The notes under the pieces are model-generated. The model had not been told where the DNA came from. It searched no databases and saw only the letters and a program-made list of their open reading frames with translations. Positions 21,092-32,039 of a stretch of DNA of 64,000 bases are shown here, one piece after another. A program made the position numbers and the translations under genes. The DNA is taken from NCBI RefSeq assembly GCF_003600645.1, contig NZ_CP032482.1, positions 496,001 to 560,000 of the forward strand, given 5' to 3'. Positions within the stretch are counted from its first letter, which is position 1. Every line of letters starts with the position of its first letter. This stretch comes from Yersinia rochesterensis. GTDB taxonomy: Bacteria; Pseudomonadota; Gammaproteobacteria; Enterobacterales; Enterobacteriaceae.

Positions 21092-22477
21092 ATGCGCATT
21101 CACATATTAGGTATCTGCGGCACTTTTATGGGCGGCTTGGCTATGCTTGCTCGCTCATTAGGTCATGAAGTGACGGGGTCGGATGCTAACGTGTATCCAC
21201 CGATGAGCACATTGCTGGAGAATCAAGGGATCAACTTGATCCAGGGATACTCTCCGACTCAACTGGATCCTGCTCCAGATCTCGTCATCATCGGCAATGC
21301 CATGACTCGCGGAAATCCCTGTGTTGAAGCGGTATTGGAACGAGGTATTCCTTATACTTCTGGCCCACAATGGCTGCATGATCATGTGTTGCCGGAGCGC
21401 TGGGTATTGGCCATCGCCGGTACTCACGGTAAAACCACCACTGCCGGGATGGTGACCTGGATACTGGAAGCTTGCGGTTATGAACCCGGTTTTGTCATTG
21501 GTGGCGTGCCGGGTAATTTCGATGTCTCCGCCCGTTTAGGTAATAGCCCATTCTTTGTTATTGAAGCGGATGAATATGATTGCGCCTTCTTTGATAAGCG
21601 CTCTAAATTTGTTCACTACAGCCCAAGAACTTTGGTCATGAATAACCTCGAGTTCGATCATGCTGATATCTTTGATGATCTTAAGGCGATCCAGAAGCAA
21701 TTCCATCATTTGGTGCGCTTAGTTCCAGGGACAGGCAAAATTATCGTGCCGGATAATGACAATCATTTGAAACAAGTGATGGCAATGGGCTGCTGGAGCG
21801 AACAAGAAATGGTGGGCGAAACGGGCAGTTGGTTTGCACGTAAAGTTGCGGTAGATGCCAGTGTCTATGAAGTGTTCCTCGACAATGAGTTAGTGGGCGA
21901 GGTCAGCTGGTCATTGGTGGGCGAGCATAATATGCATAATGGTTTGATGGCCATTGCCGCCGCCCGGCATGTCGGCGTGTTACCAGCAGATGCTTGCCGG
22001 GCACTGGGTGATTTTATTAATGCGCGTCGCCGGTTGGAATTACGCGGCGAAGCTCATGGTGTCACGGTTTACGATGATTTTGCTCATCATCCCACGGCAA
22101 TTCTCGCGACACTGGCGGCCCTGCGCAGCAAAGTGGGCGGAACCGCACGAATTCTGGCTGTACTAGAACCGCGTTCTAACACCATGAAGTTAGGTATGTG
22201 TAAAAATGAACTGGCGCCGTCATTGGGCCGTGCTGATGAAGTATTCCTGTTCCAGCCGCAGCATATTCCTTGGCAAGTCGTTGAAGTTGCCGAAGCCTGT
22301 ATTCAGCCTGCGCATTGGAGTGCTGATATTGATACGTTAGCTGATATGGTTGTCAAAACAGCGCAACCAGGGGATCACATTCTGGTGATGAGTAATGGCG
22401 GTTTCGGCGGGATCCATGACAAGTTATTGAATACCTTGAGCCAAAAAGCAGAGTGCGAAGCTCAATCTCAGGAATAA
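21092..22477 (+). CDS. mpl: UDP-MurNAc : murein tripeptide ligase Mpl
   Basis: Mpl attaches the recycled tripeptide L-Ala-gamma-D-Glu-meso-DAP to UDP-MurNAc, a cell-wall recycling step in the cytoplasm. The 461-residue product is a Mur ligase. The N-terminal nucleotide-sugar domain starts MRIHILGICGTFMGGLAML, the central ATP site is AIAGTHGKTTTAGMVTW at about residues 109-125, EADEYDCAFFDKRSKF follows, and the C-terminal domain has YDDFAHHPTAILATL and LEPRSNTMKLG. It is followed at once by a hairpin. In E. coli mpl is also next to fbp, but what follows here is yhcN-argR, which is elsewhere in E. coli. Confidence 0.97.
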   Translation: MRIHILGICGTFMGGLAMLARSLGHEVTGSDANVYPPMSTLLENQGINLIQGYSPTQLDPAPDLVIIGNAMTRGNPCVEAVLERGIPYTSGPQWLHDHVLPERWVLAIAGTHGKTTTAGMVTWILEACGYEPGFVIGGVPGNFDVSARLGNSPFFVIEADEYDCAFFDKRSKFVHYSPRTLVMNNLEFDHADIFDDLKAIQKQFHHLVRLVPGTGKIIVPDNDNHLKQVMAMGCWSEQEMVGETGSWFARKVAVDASVYEVFLDNELVGEVSWSLVGEHNMHNGLMAIAAARHVGVLPADACRALGDFINARRRLELRGEAHGVTVYDDFAHHPTAILATLAALRSKVGGTARILAVLEPRSNTMKLGMCKNELAPSLGRADEVFLFQPQHIPWQVVEVAEACIQPAHWSADIDTLADMVVKTAQPGDHILVMSNGGFGGIHDKLLNTLSQKAECEAQSQE

Positions 22478-22482
22478 GCCGG

Positions 22483-22512
22483 ATAAAAAAATCCCCCGCA
22501 TAGCGGGGGTAA
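22483..22512 (-). terminator. terminator between mpl and yhcN
   Basis: CCCCCGC and GCGGGGG form a 7-bp GC stem with loop ATA. On the minus strand it is followed by ATTTTTTTA, making it a good terminator for the yhcN side; on the plus strand the tail is A-rich, so it is weaker for mpl. A second small hairpin, ATGCCCC / GGGGCAT, lies at 22653-22673. Confidence 0.75.
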
Positions 22513-22698
22513 AAGGGTTCGTCGGATAGACGACGAGGGATTATTCTGTTGCGGTGCTGATGTAATTCACCAACTTTTTTCAATCGATACTCTATTCAAT
22601 ATGCTGGAAATGAATGTTTCAACAGATTGAATAAACCATCATGCTGGAAAGTATGCCCCTACGAGCGGGGCATTTACTTTCATGCTTAGCGCATAATC

Positions 22699-22962
22699 TT
22701 ATTTGTAAATCTTAGCTGTTGCGTGCCAGCCATTGTCATCATTAATGCCAATGACTTTGTAAGCAGTCGCGCCTTTGCTGTCTGCTTTATCGGCAATTGC
22801 CTGCTCAATATCAGAAGGTGCGCCAGTAATGCCGCTAACACTAATCGCACCCAAATCCGTCATTTTGCTAGCTTGAGCAGCATCGACTGATTGTGCTGCT
22901 GATGCGCCGAAGGCGACAACAGAAAGTAAACTTAAAGCGGTTAGCGTTGTTTTGATTTTCAT
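22699..22962 (-). CDS. yhcN: YhcN-like periplasmic stress protein, copy 1 (DUF1471)
   Basis: The YhcN/BhsA/McbA family consists of small periplasmic proteins induced by acid, peroxide and biofilm-related stress. The 87-residue product has a signal peptide (MKIKTTLTALSLLSVVAFGA, ending SA before AQSVDAA). The DUF1471 domain follows with GAISVSGITGAPSDIEQA, ADKADSKGATAYKVI and the closing WHATAKIYK. AGGAAATC precedes the ATG. It is a paralogue of the gene at 23120-23383. Both lie downstream of argR on the same strand, matching the E. coli argR-yhcN order. Confidence 0.88.
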   Translation of the reverse strand: MKIKTTLTALSLLSVVAFGASAAQSVDAAQASKMTDLGAISVSGITGAPSDIEQAIADKADSKGATAYKVIGINDDNGWHATAKIYK

Positions 22963-23119
22963 GATGATTTCCTAGATAAAATTTAACAATCCAACAGCGC
23001 TTATTATGCATTTTGGTGCTTTTGGCCTGTTGGTTTTACTGCTGATTCAACTTAAATCTCAACTGTGGCTTTGCCGCCATTCTTTATATCTCGATGATAA
23101 ATGACGACCAACTCAACAA

Positions 23120-23383
23120 TTATTGGTAGATAGTGGCGGTGGCATGCCAATTATTCTCTTCACGAGCTTCAATCACTTTGTAAGCTTTAGCGCCCATAGC
23201 ATCGGCTTTCTCAGACAGCGCCTGACGAATATCAGAAGGTGCGCCATTCAGGCCACTGACGGTAATAGTGCCCATCGGCTGTAAGTTTTTGGCCTGGCTT
23301 TCGCTGATTGAATCGGCTGCAAAAACACCAAATGACAGCGCAGATAGAATGCTAATGGTCGCGATGGTAGTTTTAACTTTCAT
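23120..23383 (-). CDS. yhcN: YhcN-like periplasmic stress protein, copy 2 (DUF1471)
   Basis: This 87-residue product has the same length and plan as copy 1: a signal peptide (MKVKTTIATISILSALSFGV, ending FA before ADSISES) and a DUF1471 domain with GTITVSGLNGAPSDIRQA, KADAMGAKAYKVIEA and WHATATIYQ. Its ...FGVFAADSI.. opening is closer to E. coli YhcN as I recall it, so this may be the orthologue and the other copy a later duplicate. The two coding regions are 157 bp apart, enough for separate promoters. Confidence 0.88.
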   Translation of the reverse strand: MKVKTTIATISILSALSFGVFAADSISESQAKNLQPMGTITVSGLNGAPSDIRQALSEKADAMGAKAYKVIEAREENNWHATATIYQ

Positions 23384-23798
23384 ATTATTGCCTCTATTTA
23401 TTCTTTTATCACTTCAAAGGAAGTGTGATTTACGTCACGAAAATGAGTATACATCTAGTAACGGAGAATATTAATAGTCCGCTAATAATATTTAGAGTCA
23501 CTTTACCCTTGGTTATTACTTTTTAAGAACTAAAAGGAATAAAAAATGATTAAAAAACAGCAGGTTTGTTAAAAAAGGTATTAATTTCAATGAAATGAGT
23601 ATTTTTGACTAAAAGTGCGAAAGAGTCTGGTGGGTTTGACCGTTAATAAGAGGAAAACAGAATTATTTTGTGGTGTAGAAAGGAATAGGAAGTCGGATAC
23701 TCTGGTTTAGAGCTAAAGAGGCAGATGATAGAGAGAATAGAGAAACAGGCTCAAAAGCATAATGCGGCGTATCACGCCGCACCAGATAAAGTGCCGAG
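23384..23798. other. yhcN-argR intergenic region
   Basis: This 415-bp gap is A/T-rich. It holds the promoter of yhcN copy 2 and, at 23763-23782, the argR terminator. A minus-strand open frame of 77 codons (23663-23896) overlaps argR out of frame and has no protein-like features. I see nothing else. Confidence 0.55.
23763..23782 (-). terminator. argR terminator
   Basis: GCGGCGT and ACGCCGC pair around ATC, 17 bp after the argR stop. Minus-strand sequence beyond it reads ATTATGCTTTTG, a weak T-rich tail. Confidence 0.6.
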
Positions 23799-24732
<934 letters not shown>

Positions 24733-25668
24733 ATGAAAGTTGCAGTTCTCGGTGCCGCTGGTGGTATCGGCCAGGCCCTCGCTCTTCTACTCAAGACCCA
24801 GCTTCCTTCAGGTTCAGACCTCTCATTATATGATATCGCGCCAGTGACTCCTGGTGTTGCGGTTGATCTGAGCCATATCCCGACTGCTGTTAATATTAAA
24901 GGCTTCAGCGGTGAAGATGCTACCCCAGCCCTGGAAGGGGCAGATATTGTTCTGATCTCTGCGGGCGTAGCACGTAAACCTGGTATGGACCGTTCAGATC
25001 TGTTCAATGTTAACGCCGGTATCGTGCGTAATCTGGTTGAGCAAATCGCGCGCACTTGCCCGAAAGCATTAATTGGTATCATTACTAACCCAGTGAATAC
25101 TACGGTTGCTATCGCCGCTGAAGTGCTGAAAAAAGCCGGTGTTTACGACAAAAACAAATTATTCGGTATTACTACGCTGGATGCCATCCGTTCAAACACC
25201 TTTGTGGCTGAACTGAAAGGCAAACAACCTCAGGATATCGAAGTGCCAGTTATTGGTGGTCACTCAGGTGTGACTATCCTGCCATTACTTTCACAAATTC
25301 CAGGTATCAGCTTCACAGAACAAGAAGTTATTGATCTGACAAAGCGTATCCAGAATGCAGGTACTGAAGTGGTTGAAGCAAAAGCCGGTGGCGGGTCAGC
25401 GACTCTGTCTATGGGGCAAGCTGCTGCACGCTTCGGTCTTTCTTTGGTTCGCGCTCTGCAAGGCGAAAGCAATGTTGTGGAATGTTCTTACGTTGAAGGC
25501 GATGGTAAATATGCCCGCTTCTTTGCTCAGCCAATTCTATTGGGCAAAAACGGCGTAGCAGAACGTAAAGATATCGGCAAACTGAGTGCTTTTGAACAAC
25601 AAGCGCTGGAAAGCATGCTAGATGTCCTGCACAAAGATATTGAGTTAGGCGAGCAGTTCGTCAAATAA
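24733..25668 (+). CDS. mdh: malate dehydrogenase
   Basis: Mdh interconverts malate and oxaloacetate with NAD in the TCA cycle. The 311-residue product has the NAD-binding glycine motif [16 protein letters not shown] at residues 5-20, [16 protein letters not shown] in the mobile loop with substrate-binding arginines, [16 protein letters not shown], and the catalytic histidine motif [14 protein letters not shown] at about residue 177. AAGGAG precedes the ATG. A terminator follows. Confidence 0.98.
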   Translation: MKVAVLGAAGGIGQALALLLKTQLPSGSDLSLYDIAPVTPGVAVDLSHIPTAVNIKGFSGEDATPALEGADIVLISAGVARKPGMDRSDLFNVNAGIVRNLVEQIARTCPKALIGIITNPVNTTVAIAAEVLKKAGVYDKNKLFGITTLDAIRSNTFVAELKGKQPQDIEVPVIGGHSGVTILPLLSQIPGISFTEQEVIDLTKRIQNAGTEVVEAKAGGGSATLSMGQAAARFGLSLVRALQGESNVVECSYVEGDGKYARFFAQPILLGKNGVAERKDIGKLSAFEQQALESMLDVLHKDIELGEQFVK

Positions 25669-25712
25669 ATCTGTGTAGCAGGGGCTAACGTCGCCCCTGA
25701 AATGACACCATC

Positions 25713-25744
25713 AACCGCCGAAGCAGTTTATTGGCGGTTTTTTT
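25713..25744 (+). terminator. mdh terminator
   Basis: AACCGCC and GGCGGTT form the stem, with a long loop and T7, which reaches the stop codon of the convergent sfsB-like gene. Confidence 0.85.
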
Positions 25745-26018
25745 ATGCCTGGACAATAGGCTGGCGAATCCTCACTTTTCGGTCGATAAGGGCACCGGTT
25801 TTTGAATCAAAATAGCGTGTTGGCCAAATTTCGGAAGGATGAATGTCCAGGCATTCTGCAATCAACCATTCTCCCTTGGGCCAAGGGCGTGTTAATGCAT
25901 TAGCAAGTGTGGATGAACTTAAACCTGCTTTTCGAGAGACCGCCGCCAGAGTGGTGTCTTTCTTACGAAGTGCAGCAATGATGTCGGCAGGGTGCCAATC
26001 AGATTTCCTTAAAATCAT
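25743..26018 (-). CDS. sfsB: Ner-like DNA-binding protein SfsB/Nlp
   Basis: SfsB (Nlp) is a small helix-turn-helix protein related to the Ner regulator of phage Mu; in E. coli it influences maltose-gene expression. The 91-residue product starts MILRKSDWHPADIIAALRKK. The Ner-type HTH is LAAVSRKAGLSSSTLANAL (about 24-42), followed by RPWPKGEWLIAECLDIHPSEIWP, the hallmark of the family. AAAGGA lies 6 bp before the ATG. It sits on the ispB side as in E. coli, but the murA gene that follows there is absent. It is head to head with a Mu-repressor-like gene. Confidence 0.88.
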   Translation of the reverse strand: MILRKSDWHPADIIAALRKKDTTLAAVSRKAGLSSSTLANALTRPWPKGEWLIAECLDIHPSEIWPTRYFDSKTGALIDRKVRIRQPIVQA

Positions 26019-26202
26019 CTTTAATCCTTTTTTTTTTCTAAGCCGCTGACGTGTTAGTGATATAAATAACGGTACATTGTTAATCGTACGGTGAACAGAA
26101 AGTAATCATTTAGAAGTATACTAACATTTATTTTCTGAAAAATTTTAAATGTTTTCTAAATATTCCTTTTTTGTGTCATAACGCATATTAGGAAGCAACA
26201 CC

Positions 26203-26559
26203 ATGAAAAAAGAGTGGTTTGCCGCTAAGGAATTGGCAGGTCTTGATGGGTTACCGTCATCTCCACAAGGAGTCAACCTCATGGCTAAACGTGAGGGATG
26301 GGAACAGCGCCGTCGTCGTGGTGTTCAGGGTAAGGCTGTCGAGTATCATATTGAAAGTTTACCTGTCACCATATTGAATTCATTACAGTTAAGAGAAGAG
26401 CCAGCCCAATATATTACAACGAGGCAGGACCCTCTGGTGCTATGGGTTGAAGCGTATTATCGTTTTACAGAAGCCGAACGTGAGCAAGTTATCGCATTTA
26501 TTTTTCGTGAGGGCGCTAAAAGCTTAATAGAGCGGTTGACGATAGATGAGTGTGGATAA
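26203..26559 (+). CDS. Mu repressor/MuA-like DNA-binding protein
   Basis: I recognise a Mu-type winged-helix DNA-binding domain (residues 1-70). EWFAAKELAGLDGLPSSPQG, then REGWEQRRRRGVQGKAVEYHIESLP, resembles the N-terminus shared by phage Mu repressor c and transposase MuA. The remaining 48 residues are helical and end FREGAKSLIERLTIDECG, somewhat like the repressor rather than the transposase; no DDE catalytic domain is present. At 118 residues it is far shorter than MuA (663) and also shorter than c (about 196). AGGAAG precedes the ATG. It diverges from the Ner-like gene across 184 bp, the same geometry as Mu c and ner. Confidence 0.78.
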   Translation: MKKEWFAAKELAGLDGLPSSPQGVNLMAKREGWEQRRRRGVQGKAVEYHIESLPVTILNSLQLREEPAQYITTRQDPLVLWVEAYYRFTEAEREQVIAFIFREGAKSLIERLTIDECG

Positions 26560-26672
26560 TGGTGGGCGAGGTGCAGCTTTTGTCATGAATGAAATACAAC
26601 AGTTACAGGCTATTTAACTCTTTTAATATCAGTAGATTGATATGTATCTCAATGTTTTTGGTGACTAACAAA

Positions 26673-26705
26673 AGGAAAACTCCGGCAAGGTGCCAGAGTT
26701 TTCCT
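26673..26705 (-). terminator. ispB terminator
   Basis: AGGAAAACTC and GAGTTTTCCT pair over 10 bp around a 13-base loop, 10 bp after the ispB stop. Minus-strand reading ends in TTTTCCTTTTG. Confidence 0.75.
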
Positions 26706-26714
26706 AATGGTTTC

Positions 26715-27686
26715 TTAAAATGAGCGTTGTACAGAAATATGAGCTAATCCTTCCAGTGCCAGTCGATATTCGCTTTCAGGGAGAACCTGCAAGGCAGCAA
26801 TGGCTTTATCGGCTTCTTCTTCAGCACGCTGGCGGGTGTAGTCCAGTGATCCGCACTGTTGCATGGCAAGCAATACCGGTTCGAGTAAATGGCGGCCATT
26901 CCCTTCTTCAATGGCTTGCCGAATCATTGCGGCATGTTCCGGCGTCCCATTACGCATGGCATGCAGTAAGGGAAGTGTCGGCTTGCCTTCATTGAGGTCA
27001 TCACCGGTATTTTTACCCAAAGTGGTGCCATCGGAGCTGTAATCCAGCAAGTCGTCGATAAGTTGAAAAGCGGTGCCCAGATAGCGGCCATAATTCTGTA
27101 ATGCGAGTTCTTGCTCTTGCGTGGCATCAGACAATATAGCCGCAGACTGTGAAGCCGCTTCGAATAAGCGCGCTGTCTTGCTATAGATGACCTGCATATA
27201 GTTTTCTTCAGTGATGTCAGGATTGTTGCAGTTCATTAACTGCAAAACCTCACCCTCAGCAATCACGTTCGTGGCTGCTGACATCAATGTTAGCACCCGC
27301 AGTGATTCAAGGCTGGTCATCATCTGGAATGAGCGCGTATAGATATAATCGCCCACCAATACGCTGGCAGCATTACCAAAGGCGGCATTTGCTGTAGCCT
27401 TACCTCGGCGCATATCAGATTCATCGACGACATCATCATGCAGCAGAGTGGCCGTATGAATAAATTCAATCAATGCTGCGACCGTGATATGTTTCGTCCC
27501 TTGATAGCCAAGCGCTCGAGCCACCAAGACAGCGATCATGGGGCGAATGCGTTTGCCGCCACCACTGATAATGTAATGGCCCAATTGATTGATGAGAACA
27601 ACATCAGAGTTCAATTGGTCGAGAATAGTTGTGTTTACAGCCGCCATATCTGGCGCGGTTAAGTCGATAATCTTTTCTAGGTTCAT
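26715..27686 (-). CDS. ispB: octaprenyl diphosphate synthase
   Basis: IspB builds the C40 side chain of ubiquinone and menaquinone from farnesyl diphosphate and isopentenyl diphosphate. The 323-residue product has the KRIRP substrate-binding motif at about 45-49, the first Asp-rich motif DDVVDESDMRRG at 84-95 and the second, LIDDLLDYSSD, at 209-219. It is divergent from rplU-rpmA, as in E. coli. The product supplies the polyprenyl substrate of the quinone pathway in which UbiT/U/V (55-57 kb) also act. Confidence 0.97.
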   Translation of the reverse strand: MNLEKIIDLTAPDMAAVNTTILDQLNSDVVLINQLGHYIISGGGKRIRPMIAVLVARALGYQGTKHITVAALIEFIHTATLLHDDVVDESDMRRGKATANAAFGNAASVLVGDYIYTRSFQMMTSLESLRVLTLMSAATNVIAEGEVLQLMNCNNPDITEENYMQVIYSKTARLFEAASQSAAILSDATQEQELALQNYGRYLGTAFQLIDDLLDYSSDGTTLGKNTGDDLNEGKPTLPLLHAMRNGTPEHAAMIRQAIEEGNGRHLLEPVLLAMQQCGSLDYTRQRAEEEADKAIAALQVLPESEYRLALEGLAHISVQRSF

Positions 27687-27888
27687 TGTTATATTCAGCT
27701 GTTTTTCTCTTTAACTGCGATGAGATTACCGCCCACATTATTACATGACGTTCCCTGAGACTATGATTGTACTTGAAAAATCCATCAAATAAACGAGATG
27801 TAAGAAACTGTGCTTTTTTTCTTCTCTTGAGCTGATTATATACTTGTCATTCACTACATTTTTGCGTAGAATTCGCGCCCTATTGTGA

Positions 27889-28257
<369 letters not shown>

Positions 28258-28276
28258 GATTTAGGAGAGCGGATAA

Positions 28277-28534
<258 letters not shown>

Positions 28535-28560
28535 GTTTTTCGCGTCCTGTAAATAGATGT

Positions 28561-28590
28561 AAGCCCTGCAATTTCGTTGCGGGGCTTTTT
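28561..28590 (+). terminator. terminator after rplU-rpmA
   Basis: AAGCCCTGCAA and TTGCGGGGCTT pair with one G.T, the loop is TTTCG, and TTTTT follows. It should reduce read-through into yhbE-obgE. Confidence 0.88.
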
Positions 28591-28620
28591 ACATTTCTGG
28601 GTTAACCCCCCTGGTAAAAA

Positions 28621-29580
28621 ATGGATACGAAGCAGCAGGCTGGTTTAGGTATTTTTTTGGCACTGACCACTGCCGTATTCTGGGGTGCCTTGCCGATTGC
28701 AATGAAGCAAGTGCTCGAGGTCATGGAGCCTTATACCATTGTTTGGTATCGTTTTATGATGGCGGCTATCGGCTTGGGGATTATTCTGGCTTCACGCCGT
28801 CAGTTGCCCTCGCTTAAACTTTTTCGCCAACGTCGCTGGCTGGTATTACTGATTATTGCGACCTGTGGCTTGCTGGGGAATTTCATCTTCTTCAGTTCAT
28901 CATTACAATATCTCAGCCCGACCACATCTCAGGTCATCGGGCAACTTTCACCCGTCGGGATGATGGTTGCCAGTGTGCTGATTTTAAAAGAGCAGATGCG
29001 CATCAACCAAGTTATTGGTGCGGTTATGCTGATTTGTGGCCTGATGTTATTTTTTAACACCAGTTTGCATGAAATTTTTACCCGTTTGACTGATTACACT
29101 CTTGGCGTGGTATTGGGAGTTTGTGCAGCGGTTGTCTGGGTGAGTTATGGTGTTGCCCAGAAGGTGCTATTAAGGCGTATGGCATCGCAACAAATCTTAT
29201 TATTGTTGTACACTTTATGTGCAATTGCATTATTCCCATTAGCAAAGCCAGCCGTTATTTTTCAGCTAAATGGGTGGCAGTTTGCCTGTTTACTATTTTG
29301 TGGGGTTAATACCCTGGTTGGTTATGGTGCTTTGGCTGAGGCCATGGCGCGCTGGCAGGCAGCGCAGGTAAGTGCGCTCGTCACATTGACGCCGCTATTT
29401 ACCTTGTTTTTTTCAATTTTATTGGCGCTGGCCTGGCCAGATATGTTCGCCGCACCATCTCTCAACTTTGTGGGATATGTAGGCGCATTCGTGGTGGTGG
29501 CAGGTGCAATGTTTTCCGCAATTGGGCACCGTTGGTGGCCACGTCGGACAGCGATAAACCCGGTTGCTGCGCAAAAATAG
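28621..29580 (+). CDS. yhbE: EamA/DMT-family transporter YhbE
   Basis: YhbE is an inner-membrane drug/metabolite-type transporter of unknown substrate. The 319-residue product has about ten membrane segments in two EamA repeats (residues 8-140 and 155-300). Visible markers are FWGALPIAMKQVLEVMEPYT, SSLQYLSPTTSQVIGQLSPVGM and VGYGALAEAMARWQAAQVSA. No strong ribosome-binding site precedes the ATG at 28621, which follows a run of A. It lies between rpmA and obgE as in E. coli, probably transcribed with obgE. Confidence 0.92.
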   Translation: MDTKQQAGLGIFLALTTAVFWGALPIAMKQVLEVMEPYTIVWYRFMMAAIGLGIILASRRQLPSLKLFRQRRWLVLLIIATCGLLGNFIFFSSSLQYLSPTTSQVIGQLSPVGMMVASVLILKEQMRINQVIGAVMLICGLMLFFNTSLHEIFTRLTDYTLGVVLGVCAAVVWVSYGVAQKVLLRRMASQQILLLLYTLCAIALFPLAKPAVIFQLNGWQFACLLFCGVNTLVGYGALAEAMARWQAAQVSALVTLTPLFTLFFSILLALAWPDMFAAPSLNFVGYVGAFVVVAGAMFSAIGHRWWPRRTAINPVAAQK

Positions 29581-29611
29581 CAGCCTGGTGAATGATTTAC
29601 GGAGAAAGTAA

Positions 29612-30781
<1,170 letters not shown>

Positions 30782-30792
30782 TTTGTCCGTTG

Positions 30793-30886
30793 TAGTTTGT
30801 CTGTAAGAATTATAGTTTGTCTGTAAGAATTATAGTTTGTCTGTAATAATTATAGTTTGTCAGTAAGAATTATCGTTCATCAGTAA
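30793..30886. repeat. 20-bp tandem repeat array after obgE
   Basis: The unit TAGTTTGTCTGTAAGAATTA is repeated at 30793-30812, 30813-30832, 30833-30852 (one change) and 30853-30872 (one change). A partial diverged copy runs to 30886. The array lies wholly in the obgE-pmrB convergent gap. It has no clear dyad, so it is not an obvious terminator. Confidence 0.95.
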
Positions 30887-30974
30887 AAAAGAATTGAAAC
30901 AAAGGCTACCTTTCATGGTGGTCTTTTTGTTTATAAAACAGATGATTATAAAGTTGATATTTGAACTGCTGACT

Positions 30975-32039
30975 TTAGCTATGGGTGGTCGTCGGTATCC
31001 AACATTGCGCTTTTAACCCGGAGCGATCAGTGCGATTCTCCAGCGTTAGACGGCCTTGGTGCAGTTGGGCAATTCGGATCACAATATTCAACCCTAAGCC
31101 GCTGCCGCCATAACGCTGATCCATACGGCGAAACGCCTGAGTCAGTTCACCGGCTTGTTCCTGCTTTATTCCCGGCCCTTCATCTATGATTTGCAACAGG
31201 TTGCCCTGAGCTTCGGTCGCGAGTTTGACGGATATTTGGCTGCCTACCGGGCTGTAACGATGTGCATTCTCCACCAAATTACGCAGCATCAAACGTAGTA
31301 ATGTAGCATCGCCCTGAGTCTGAGCATCAGGGGGAAGTGCCCACAGTAGAGTTTGCTGGCGCTGAGCACACATTTCCTCCAGCTCTTCTTTCAGTGGTTG
31401 CACCACGTTTTCTATCCAATCGAGAGTCTGATAAAGGCCGCTGGCAAAGTTTTGCCCAGCCCTCGACAGCATCAATAATTGCTCAATGGTATGTATTAAT
31501 AAATCAATCCGGCTGATAAGCGGTTTGCTTTCAGCAATACCTTGCTGTTCCATCAATTCAAGATGCAGCCGAATGCCGGCAAGCGGAGTGCGCAGCTCGT
31601 GCGCAGCATCGGCGGTGAACAAGCGCTCCTGTTGAATAGTATTGGAGAGCCGGGATAGCAGCTGATTAAGGGTCGAAGTGACCGAGACAATTTCTTGCAT
31701 GTCACTGTTAACAATGACGGGCGTCAGATTATCGGCGGAACGCTCGGCTAGCTTCTGCTGTAATTGGTCCAGTGGCCGAATAATCCAACTGATTGCCCAT
31801 AAAGAGAGCAGCAGGGTGATAGCCATCATGATGAGCGACGGCGCAAGTAGTGAGGCAATGGCTTCGGCGATTTCGGTATCAACCCGCTCATTGCGCACTT
31901 TGGCACTTAGGGTTTCATCGACCAGAAAGCTGATTTGCTCTTGGCTTTCATGCCATAACCAAAACGCGCTGATCAACTGAGTAATCAGTAATATTAACGC
32001 CAGCATTAAAATGAGACGGCGTCGCATACTGATCATCAT
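30975..32039 (-). CDS. pmrB: sensor histidine kinase PmrB (BasS)
   Basis: PmrB senses ferric iron, mild acid and polymyxin and phosphorylates PmrA, which switches on lipid A modification. The 354-residue product has TM1 at 9-29 and a short periplasmic loop with two ExxE iron-binding motifs (E31-S-Q-E34 and E56-I-A-E59). TM2 lies at about 66-88, followed by a HAMP segment and the HisKA box DAAHELRTPLAGIRLHLEL with His147. The ATPase domain has LVENAHRYSP, DEGPGI and GGSGLGLNIV. The start overlaps the pmrA stop by 4 bp (ATGA). Position next to dacB differs from E. coli. Confidence 0.9.
   Translation of the reverse strand: MMISMRRRLILMLALILLITQLISAFWLWHESQEQISFLVDETLSAKVRNERVDTEIAEAIASLLAPSLIMMAITLLLSLWAISWIIRPLDQLQQKLAERSADNLTPVIVNSDMQEIVSVTSTLNQLLSRLSNTIQQERLFTADAAHELRTPLAGIRLHLELMEQQGIAESKPLISRIDLLIHTIEQLLMLSRAGQNFASGLYQTLDWIENVVQPLKEELEEMCAQRQQTLLWALPPDAQTQGDATLLRLMLRNLVENAHRYSPVGSQISVKLATEAQGNLLQIIDEGPGIKQEQAGELTQAFRRMDQRYGGSGLGLNIVIRIAQLHQGRLTLENRTDRSGLKAQCWIPTTTHS

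Noticed and set aside
26203..26559. Truncated MuA transposase pseudogene
   Set aside because: The frame is intact, has a good ribosome-binding site and a repressor-like rather than transposase-like end, so I treat it as a real small gene.
30793..30886. CRISPR array
   Set aside because: Repeats are 20 bp and directly adjacent with no spacers; there are no cas genes in the window.
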